Shown: piece by piece, positions 1 to 5,194 of the stretch
Layout of the letters: each line of letters starts with the position of its first letter
How positions within the stretch are numbered: the first letter of the stretch is position 1
NCBI GenBank assembly: GCA_029567025.1
Contig: JAKQLT010000110.1
Location: 1-9,034 of the forward strand
Direction: 5' to 3'
Source of the DNA: Candidatus Omnitrophota bacterium
GTDB lineage: Bacteria; Omnitrophota; Gorgyraeia; Zapsychrales; Zapsychraceae
Length of the DNA: 9,034 nt
Notes under the pieces: generated by a model
What the model saw: the letters and a program-made list of their open reading frames with translations, nothing else
The model's database searches: none
Told to the model about the DNA's origin: nothing
Program-made: the position numbers and the translations under genes

Positions 1-126
1 GATAAACGCGAAAGCTTCCTGGCTATTGATATCGTCATACAGGACAATACTTAAAGGAAGTAGCATAATAATGCTTACGAATAATAAAATACGCGAAATA
101 ATGGGAAAAACGATTTTTTTATGCAT
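1..126 (-). CDS. trkH: TrkH-type K+ channel subunit, N-terminal fragment
   Basis: Seen: an open minus-strand frame begins with ATG at 126-124 and stays open to the window edge, giving 42 residues that start MHKKIVFPIISRILL. One hydrophobic helix (about residues 5-28) holds a Leu-Leu-Pro near its end, as at the start of TrkH/KtrB subunits. Known: TrkH is the membrane-embedded channel subunit of low-affinity K+ uptake and is gated by the cytoplasmic TrkA ring. The start lies 7 bases after the trkA stop, so the two are almost surely one operon, and that neighbour is the main support for the call. No good SD precedes the ATG, so translation may be coupled to trkA. The rest of the gene lies outside the window, and the selectivity-filter loops that would prove the family cannot be seen. 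Confidence 0.72.
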   Translation of the reverse strand, partial: MHKKIVFPIISRILLFVSIIMLLPLSIVLYDDINSQEAFAFI

Positions 127-133
127 AAAGTTT

Positions 134-1492
134 TTAAAAGAATTTCTTTTTTATAAAAAGGTCTTGGAGTTTTTTAGAAGATGATTCTTGGGAAAACGCG
201 ATGACGCGTTGACCGTCTTTTATCAGAACGTTCCCGTCGGCTAAGGAAACCTCTTTTCCTTCACAGACAGCGCCGATAATAGAATGGGAAGGGAAATCAA
301 TGTCACGAAGCGGCGCTTTCGTAATCGCTGATCCTGCTTCGGGAATTAATTCTAAGGCCTCAACGTCGCAGTCTGTTAGTTTGACAACTGTTTTAACGCT
401 TTTGCCGCGCACCATACTTAATATTTGATAAACAGCCGCTAATTGAGGATTGATGATGGTATCAATATTTAAAGCATCGGCAATCGCCATATAATCAGAT
501 TGTTGGGTTGTGATAGCAGTTATTTTGGCTCCCATTTTTTTGGCTAAGACAGCGCTGATAATATTAGAATGGTCATTTTTAGAATTAGCGATAAAGACAT
601 CTGTTGTTTCAATTCCGCATTCTTTTAAAATATCCGATTCCGACGCGGATCCGTTAATAACCTGAACAAAAGGCAATTTGGTCGCGATATCATGGGCTAT
701 ATCGGGATCGTCTTCTAAAAACAGAATTTCCGGTATATTTTTTGATAGAGCATGAGCGATGATTTCACTGATATTAGACGCGCCATAAATAATTATCTTT
801 TTCGGAAGTTTAATAGACGGATTGACAAATGATAGAAATTCTCCTAAAGATTCGATGGGTAACAGAACATAAATACGGTCAAAAGGTCCAATAACAGAAT
901 CACCTTTAGGAATAATAACTTTATCTTTTCTAATAATAACGATAACTAAAAAAGGCCAAGGGAAATCTTTATCGCGTAGATCTTCTATTTTTAATCCGCA
1001 TAAAGGAGATTCTTTGGGGACATCAAAAGCACGTAAAAGAATACGGCCATCAGCGAAATCCGCAATTTCTGATACCCCAGGCGAGCGAACTGTTTTGATA
1101 ATGGATTCTGCGGCCACGCGTTCAGGATTAATGATTTTATCGAATGAAAATGTTTCAAAAGCAGGATTAGCGATTAATTGATTTAAGGCCGTGTTACGAA
1201 CCCGAGCGATTTGTTGTTTAGCTCCTAAGAAAGAAGCGATAGAGCAGACAACTAAATTCATCTCATCTGATGCGGTGACTGCTAAGACTAAGTCCGCTTC
1301 AGTAACAAAGACTTTATTTAAAATGTCTGGATCAGCTCCGTTTCCAACAATGATTTTTGCGTCTAATTTGTCGCTTGCGCTACGCGCCACGTCTTCATTA
1401 TGTTCAATAAGAGAAACTTCATGGTCTTCTTTAAGCAAGAATTTCGCTAAATGAGAACCCATGATGCCTGCACCGACAATGATGATTTTCAT
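134..1492 (-). CDS. trkA: Trk system K+ uptake regulatory protein TrkA
   Basis: A 452-residue cytosolic protein, close to the usual length of about 458. It has the double layout of TrkA: RCK/TrkA-N (about 1-125), TrkA-C (about 140-222), a second TrkA-N (about 231-350) and a second TrkA-C (about 365-450). The first Rossmann motif is intact (GAGIMG, 7-12) with an acidic residue (E30) at the end of the next strand, as expected for NAD(H) binding. The second glycine motif is degenerate (GASNIS, 237-242), which suggests weak or no nucleotide binding there. Known role: TrkA forms a ring under TrkH and gates K+ flux in response to nucleotides. The start is the only sensible one: an AAAAAGG ribosome site (1506-1500 region, minus) sits 8 bases before the ATG. 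trkH follows after 7 bases. Confidence 0.95.
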   Translation of the reverse strand: MKIIIVGAGIMGSHLAKFLLKEDHEVSLIEHNEDVARSASDKLDAKIIVGNGADPDILNKVFVTEADLVLAVTASDEMNLVVCSIASFLGAKQQIARVRNTALNQLIANPAFETFSFDKIINPERVAAESIIKTVRSPGVSEIADFADGRILLRAFDVPKESPLCGLKIEDLRDKDFPWPFLVIVIIRKDKVIIPKGDSVIGPFDRIYVLLPIESLGEFLSFVNPSIKLPKKIIIYGASNISEIIAHALSKNIPEILFLEDDPDIAHDIATKLPFVQVINGSASESDILKECGIETTDVFIANSKNDHSNIISAVLAKKMGAKITAITTQQSDYMAIADALNIDTIINPQLAAVYQILSMVRGKSVKTVVKLTDCDVEALELIPEAGSAITKAPLRDIDFPSHSIIGAVCEGKEVSLADGNVLIKDGQRVIAFSQESSSKKLQDLFIKKKFF

Positions 1493-1512
1493 AAACGTTT
1501 CCTTTTTGGCCT

Positions 1513-1518
1513 ATTATA
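1513..1518 (-). promoter_or_regulatory. possible trkA -10 element
   Basis: A perfect TATAAT on the minus strand lies about 20 bases before the trkA ATG. No convincing -35 hexamer is found 16-18 bases upstream, and the short stretch is AT-rich, so the match could be chance. If real, the leader would be only a dozen or so bases. Confidence 0.3.
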
Positions 1519-1601
1519 TAATTTCTTTAGTTGAAGATATAGTAATTTTTAATGAAATGATAGTGTTTTAATAACCTTTAAAATAATCTTGAGAAGACAG
1601 A

Positions 1602-1630
1602 TTTACTTCATCTCTAAAACATGTTATATT
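1602..1630 (+). promoter_or_regulatory. promoter for the 54-residue ORF
   Basis: TTTACT (1602-1607), a 17-base spacer, then TATATT (1625-1630) preceded by TGT, which makes an extended -10. This predicts a start near 1637 and a leader of about 55 bases before the ATG at 1693. It is the best sigma70-like match in the divergent trkA gap (1493-1692). Confidence 0.5.
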
Positions 1631-1692
1631 GAGTCATTTTCAAAGAAGAATCAATATTATTCTAAATAATAATATTTAAGGAAGAGAGTGTT

Positions 1693-1857
1693 ATGGGTGT
1701 GCTTTGTTTTTTGTTGATTGTTCTGTCTGTTTTTTTCTTTTGGCGTGAATGCGTTAGTTCTCAAAAAATAAAGATATTAAAAGAGGAGTTGAATCGGCAA
1801 AAGAAAGCAAATGAGCAATTACGGAGTGAAATTTTTATTTGGTCTAAAAAATGTTAA
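1693..1857 (+). CDS. small single-pass membrane protein with coiled coil, unknown family
   Basis: A 54-residue frame, ATG at 1693 and TAA at 1855-1857. Purine-rich ribosome sequence (AAGGAAGAGAG, 1678-1688) lies just before it, and a reasonable promoter is 60 bases upstream. The protein starts MGVLCFLLIVLSVFFFW, a hydrophobic helix of about 17 residues. A heptad-like charged stretch follows (about 24-48, KIKILKEELNRQKKANEQL), then a short tail ending in Cys. Topology by inference: N-terminal membrane anchor and helical coil, built like FtsB/FtsL-type proteins but lacking the conserved FtsB C-terminal motif. It stands alone between trkA (divergent) and the hairpins before tRNA-Thr. I do not recognise a family, and function is unknown. 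The ribosome site plus the anchor-and-coil composition make a chance ORF less likely. Confidence 0.6.
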   Translation: MGVLCFLLIVLSVFFFWRECVSSQKIKILKEELNRQKKANEQLRSEIFIWSKKC

Positions 1858-1880
1858 TGGTTTAAGAGTAAAAAAAATAT

Positions 1881-1908
1881 TTGAATCTCTTTATTTTTCG
1901 TTTAAGAT
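1881..1908 (+). promoter_or_regulatory. possible promoter for the tRNA-Thr leader
   Basis: TTGAAT (1881-1886), a 16-base spacer, then TAAGAT (1903-1908) lie just after the small ORF. A transcript starting near 1915 would carry both hairpins at 1978-2061 as the leader of tRNA-Thr. The -10 matches consensus at only four of six positions. Confidence 0.33.
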
Positions 1909-1963
1909 GAGGGGGATTTGAATAAAGAAAAGTTTTATGGAATTGAATTTAGGCGTAATGGCG

Positions 1964-2053
1964 TGGAAGAGATTTTTATATGCCCTTCGCTTATGCGAAG
2001 TTTGGAATATTTTTTTGGAAGAGATTTTTATATGCCCTTCGCTTACGCGAAGT
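1964..2053 (+). repeat. tandem 38-bp direct repeat, 52-bp period
   Basis: The 38 bases at 1964-2001 recur at 2016-2053 with one difference (TTAT against TTAC in the hairpin loop). The unit runs from TGGAAGAGATTTTTATATGC to the end of a GCGAAG arm. The period of 52 is not a multiple of three, so the repeat is unlikely to be coding. Each copy contains the inverted repeat CTTCGC/GCGAAG. This looks like a local duplication of one hairpin element. Confidence 0.9.
1978..2016 (+). terminator. hairpin with T-tract, copy 1
   Basis: ATATGCC (1978-1984) and CTTCGC (1985-1990), loop TTAT, then GCGAAG (1995-2000), a three-base bulge and GGAATAT (2004-2010), followed by a T run to 2016. The lower stem has one mismatch (G against A). 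The form is that of an intrinsic terminator. It could end transcripts from the 54-residue ORF, 120 bases upstream. Confidence 0.6.
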
Positions 2054-2065
2054 CGGCATATTTTT
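2030..2065 (+). terminator. hairpin with T-tract, copy 2
   Basis: ATATGCC (2030-2036) and CTTCGC (2037-2042), loop TTAC, GCGAAG (2047-2052), a two-base bulge TC and GGCATAT (2055-2061), then T to 2065. Both arms pair perfectly (7 + 6 bp), so this copy is more stable than copy 1. It ends 25 bases before tRNA-Thr, so it either insulates the tRNA from upstream transcription or is part of its leader. Confidence 0.6.
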
Positions 2066-2089
2066 CTAGGAAATATTTAGTGGTAATAT

Positions 2090-2162
2090 GCCGATGTAGC
2101 TCAGTTGGTAGAGCAGCGCTTTCGTAAAGCGCGGGCCGGGGGTTCGATTCCTCTCATCGGCT
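2090..2162 (+). tRNA. tRNA-Thr(CGU)
   Basis: A full cloverleaf of 73 bases. The acceptor GCCGATG pairs with CATCGGC. The D arm is GCTC/GAGC, and the anticodon stem is GCGCT/AGCGC with loop TTCGTAA. The variable loop has five bases. The T stem GGGGG/CCTCT (two G-U pairs) closes loop TTCGATT. The anticodon is CGT (2123-2125), reading ACG threonine codons. The discriminator base is T and no CCA is encoded (TTTTA follows), so the end must be added by the CCA enzyme. The structure is sound in all arms; identity rests on the anticodon. Confidence 0.95.
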
Positions 2163-2167
2163 TTTTA

Positions 2168-2208
2168 CTTTTCCGTCAACGAATCTTCACGGTTCGTTGA
2201 TGGAAAAG
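2168..2208 (+). promoter_or_regulatory. 16-bp palindrome covering the MFS ribosome site
   Basis: CTTTTCCGTCAACGAA (2168-2183), a nine-base loop, then TTCGTTGATGGAAAAG (2193-2208). All 16 positions pair in RNA if one G-U is counted. The 3' arm contains most of the AAAAGGA ribosome site (2204-2210) of the gene starting at 2218, so the folded form would hide it. No T run follows, so it is not a standard terminator despite lying just after tRNA-Thr. Confidence 0.7.
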
Positions 2209-2217
2209 GATTAGGTC

Positions 2218-3495
2218 ATGAAAATTCTTAAATTTCTTACTCAGTCTAATAATCGCAACTTTCAACGCCTTTGGTGGGCGCAGTTGATTTCTCAATTTGG
2301 CGATCGCATCCATCAATTAGCCTTAGTTGGGCTTGTTTATGAGCGCGCCGGAGGCTCACCTACGACTTTAGCTAAAATTTTAGCTTTTACGATTATTCCA
2401 GTTTTTTTGATACAGCCTTTTGCTGGCGTTTTTGTGGATCGTTGGGATAGGCGTTTAACGCTTTTTTTGTGTGATATTTTTCGCGGATTTTTAGTGCTTT
2501 TGATTCCTTTGATTTTCTTCTTTTGGAATTCGCTTATTCCTATTTATATCATTGTTTTTCTGGTTTTTTGTTTTAGCCGTTTTTATATGCCGGCGAAAAT
2601 GTCTATTATTCCCGATATTGTCAAAGGGCCGGATCTTTTGATGGCGAATTCTCTTGTTTCCACGACGGGAATGATCGCTTTTGTTTTAGGGTGCGCTTTA
2701 GGAGGATTTTTAATCGATTGGTTCGGCGCGCGTAATGGATTTATTGTTGATGCGTTTACTTTCTTTTTATCGGCCGGCATTATTTTCTTTATTACGCTGC
2801 CGCAACAGCTTAAGAAACAATGGCAGCAGATGAAAACAGAAAAGATTTGGGAACAGGTTAAAGAAAAACGAAAATCTGTTTTGGCGGAGATCAAAGAAGG
2901 ATTTCTTTACTTGCGTGCGCAAAAAGATATTCGTTTTATCATTAATATGCTTTTTATTTTGCTTGCGGCGGCGGGTTCTGTCTATGTCACGATCATTGTT
3001 TTTATCCAGAAATCCTTTAATAGTGTGACAAAACATTTAGGCGTTTTGGCCGTGTGTTTAGGCGCGGGATTGTTTTTAGGCGCCATGCTTTACGGTCGTT
3101 ATGGCAAAAAGTTTAAATGGTATCAAACGATCTTTTTTTGTTTGATTCTGGGAGGCGCGATGCTGATTATTTTTACTTTTTTTGTGCAGTATATCCAGCA
3201 GATCTTTTTAACAATGATTTTAGCGGTTGCCTTAGGCCTTTCCATTGGCCCGATTTTTATTGCGTCTAATACCGTCGTGCATTTGGTCAGCGATGAAAAT
3301 ATGCGGGGGAAAATGTTCAGCGCTTTAGAGATAGTGATTCATTTAGCTTTTTTGGCGGCGATGCTTATCAGTTCCTGGTTGTCTCAATATATCGGACAGT
3401 TATGGGTCTTAATTATTACGGGATCAGCGATTTTTATAGTCGGCATAATAGGCATTGTAAAGGACTATAAAGGGGAATTGAAATTTACATCTTAA
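2218..3495 (+). CDS. major facilitator superfamily exporter (EntS/MFS_3-like)
   Basis: A 425-residue inner-membrane protein with about 10-12 hydrophobic helices. The hallmark loop between helices 2 and 3 is present: GVFVDRWDRR (70-79), the G-x3-D-R-x2-R-R form of MFS motif A. A long charged central loop (about 196-236) separates two six-helix halves. The N-terminal stretch FGDRIHQLALVGLVYE, with its conserved Asp-Arg, is typical of the MFS_3 branch that includes the enterobactin exporter EntS and macrolide exporters. Likely role: proton-coupled efflux of a small molecule; the substrate cannot be read from the sequence. No promoter is visible between tRNA-Thr and this gene, so it may be read from the tRNA promoter. 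Its ribosome site lies in the 3' arm of a palindrome. purN starts 28 bases downstream. Confidence 0.88.
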   Translation: MKILKFLTQSNNRNFQRLWWAQLISQFGDRIHQLALVGLVYERAGGSPTTLAKILAFTIIPVFLIQPFAGVFVDRWDRRLTLFLCDIFRGFLVLLIPLIFFFWNSLIPIYIIVFLVFCFSRFYMPAKMSIIPDIVKGPDLLMANSLVSTTGMIAFVLGCALGGFLIDWFGARNGFIVDAFTFFLSAGIIFFITLPQQLKKQWQQMKTEKIWEQVKEKRKSVLAEIKEGFLYLRAQKDIRFIINMLFILLAAAGSVYVTIIVFIQKSFNSVTKHLGVLAVCLGAGLFLGAMLYGRYGKKFKWYQTIFFCLILGGAMLIIFTFFVQYIQQIFLTMILAVALGLSIGPIFIASNTVVHLVSDENMRGKMFSALEIVIHLAFLAAMLISSWLSQYIGQLWVLIITGSAIFIVGIIGIVKDYKGELKFTS

Positions 3496-3523
3496 AAAAT
3501 GGTCAGCAAGAAAGGGTTTTTAT

Positions 3524-4144
3524 ATGAAATTTGCTGTTTTTGCTTCAGGAACAGGAACGAATCTTCAGGTCATTATAGACGCTGTTAAGCGTAATGAAAT
3601 TACCGCAGAGTTGGCGTTAATCTTCTCTAATAATAGGAAATCCCTCGCGCTTAAACGCGCGGAAGAGGCGGGAATTAAAACGCTTTGTTTAGAACCTAAA
3701 GATTATTTAGCGCCGCAAAGTTATGACCGTGATATTGTGATTTATTTAAAAGAACACGAAATTGATTTTGTGGTTTTGGCCGGATATATGAAACTCTTAA
3801 CGCCCTTTTTTGTCAAAGAATTTCCGAATAAAATTATTAATATTCATCCGTCTTTATTGCCATCGTTTAAAGGAATTTCTGGGATTAAAGATGCGTATAC
3901 GTATGGCGCGAAAGTAACAGGCGTGACCATTCATTTTGTGGATGATAAAATGGATCACGGTGAGATTATTATGCAAGAATCTTTGAAGATTAAAGAAAAT
4001 GAGACTTTAGAATCCCTTACCGAGCGCATTCACGCGCTTGAACATAAAATGTATCCCAAGGCCATCCAATTATTTGTGGAAAATCGTTTAAAAATACAAG
4101 GAAGAAAAGTTTTAGTTTTAGATAAGCCCGCCAAAACTGTTTAA
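3524..4144 (+). CDS. purN: phosphoribosylglycinamide formyltransferase
   Basis: A 206-residue cytosolic enzyme that transfers a formyl group from 10-formyl-tetrahydrofolate to GAR, the third step of de novo purine synthesis. The N-terminal SGTGTNLQ (8-15) is the phosphate-binding loop. The catalytic triad aligns without gaps to E. coli PurN numbering: Asn106 and His108 in NIHPSLLP, and Asp144 in VDDKMDHG. The E. coli DGGP after the catalytic Asp is DHGE here, a tolerated variant. Length is normal (E. coli about 212), with a slightly divergent C-terminus. An AAAGGG ribosome site (3511-3516) precedes the ATG. It probably shares a transcript with the MFS gene upstream; no other pur genes are in view. 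The stop codon lies inside the downstream terminator. Confidence 0.95.
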   Translation: MKFAVFASGTGTNLQVIIDAVKRNEITAELALIFSNNRKSLALKRAEEAGIKTLCLEPKDYLAPQSYDRDIVIYLKEHEIDFVVLAGYMKLLTPFFVKEFPNKIINIHPSLLPSFKGISGIKDAYTYGAKVTGVTIHFVDDKMDHGEIIMQESLKIKENETLESLTERIHALEHKMYPKAIQLFVENRLKIQGRKVLVLDKPAKTV

Positions 4145-4171
4145 CGATCCTGTACGGTTCGGTCAGTTTTT
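4133..4171. terminator. bidirectional terminator between convergent genes
   Basis: AAAACTG (4133-4139) pairs with CAGTTTT (4164-4170). Inside it CGATCC (4145-4150) pairs with GGTTCG (4156-4161) around a TGTAC loop, with one mismatch. The T run on the plus strand (4167-4171) and A run on the left (T run on the minus strand) suit termination both ways. Position fits: purN converges here with the lipoprotein gene. Confidence 0.7.
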
Positions 4172-4173
4172 AC

Positions 4174-5178
4174 TTATTTATTGAGAAATTGAATGACATG
4201 AAATCGTCCTCGAGAAGGATCCGTTTCTTTCGAGACGGATTCTTTTATTTGAGATTTTTGTATTGTTTGCGTTTTATCTTGCCCGAGATTCTTCAGGATG
4301 GCGGCATCAAAGTCATCGAAATCATAAAAGATAATCGTTTCGCCGATCGCTTGCGTGATTTCTTTCTCTACATTCTCCGACGGAGTAAATTGGCTTTGGC
4401 CATATTTGAAGTTAATACGGTTGATGATTTGTTTCGTTAAGAATTCACTCCAAGTTATCTCGCGTGTTTTAAGATTTTTTCCTTCCGCGTCATTTGTGAG
4501 CCCTATGTCGCCGGTCATTTGATAAATAAGCCGTTGAGAATATTCTTCATAAGGCAAAGCGTTATTCGCGTATTTTTTATAGTCTTCTAAATTCGCGATA
4601 TATTCGACCTTGAGGCCTGTTTTGATATCTGCGATCACAATAACAAAGAATTCTGGAATTCCGGATTTTTTGGTATACGCCTGGATTTTTTGCGGCGGCG
4701 TGGCTTTAAGTTCGCGATCAAAAGCAAAACTTGCGGTCTCAGTTTCTTTAACGTCAAAATAAGCGCGTAAGATCGCTGTAAAAATTCCGCGATATTTTTG
4801 TGAAAAATCTTCGCTGTTATTGGAGGCATAGCCAGGATCTTTGGATGGATATTGTTTTATTTTGGAAATATCGTAAGAGACGACAAAAGAATTATTTTCA
4901 AATTGGACATCGAGAAAATTAACTTTAAACTTATCTTCGGCTTTTTTTTCAGCAACGGGTTTTGGTTCCGTGGCTTTATAATCATAAAAAAGTTTATCCG
5001 TTGGCAAATAGATCCAAATTGTATTTTTTAATGGGAATACTTTGACATCAAACTTATATTCTTCTTGGCAAAGCGTTATAAATTTTTGATGCGCTTCATT
5101 TAAAGTCAGAGGTTTTTCTTGAGGCGCGCAACTGGTAAGAAAAAATGTTATTATAATAAAAATAAGGATTTTTTTCAT
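4174..5178 (-). CDS. predicted lipoprotein of unknown family
   Basis: A 334-residue protein. The frame can be extended upstream to 5247, but that would overlap the FtsH-like gene. The ATG at 5178 begins a textbook lipoprotein signal, MKKILIFIIITFFLTSC, with lipobox L-T-S-C (Cys17) and Ala at +2, which suits outer-membrane sorting. The mature part has no other membrane segment. It is rich in Lys, Glu, Tyr and Phe, has a Pro/Lys/Glu stretch (about 68-82), and ends in a polar Gln/Lys/Ser region (about 300-325). No catalytic motif or known family is apparent to me. It lies 16 bases after the FtsH-like gene, so the two are probably co-transcribed and may act together at the envelope (inference from position only). 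No SD is seen before the start, as in some closely coupled genes. Confidence 0.82.
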   Translation of the reverse strand: MKKILIFIIITFFLTSCAPQEKPLTLNEAHQKFITLCQEEYKFDVKVFPLKNTIWIYLPTDKLFYDYKATEPKPVAEKKAEDKFKVNFLDVQFENNSFVVSYDISKIKQYPSKDPGYASNNSEDFSQKYRGIFTAILRAYFDVKETETASFAFDRELKATPPQKIQAYTKKSGIPEFFVIVIADIKTGLKVEYIANLEDYKKYANNALPYEEYSQRLIYQMTGDIGLTNDAEGKNLKTREITWSEFLTKQIINRINFKYGQSQFTPSENVEKEITQAIGETIIFYDFDDFDAAILKNLGQDKTQTIQKSQIKESVSKETDPSRGRFHVIQFLNK

Positions 5179-5194
5179 GTAACAATGAGGAACT

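Noticed and set aside
1191..1454. Plus-strand open frame opposite trkA, and similar ones opposite the MFS, ftsH, eno and lipoprotein genes
   Set aside because: All are opposite well-supported genes and have no family features or ribosome sites of their own.
1964..2053. Possible CRISPR or phage attachment site at the tRNA-proximal repeats
   Set aside because: Only two units, each a hairpin with T runs, no cas or integrase gene, and no repeat of the tRNA 3' end within the window.
1918..2127. 69-residue frame from a TTG with GA-rich sequence before it
   Set aside because: It runs through both hairpin repeats, whose 52-base period shifts frame, and ends inside tRNA-Thr. The last residues are the usual false translation of a tRNA.
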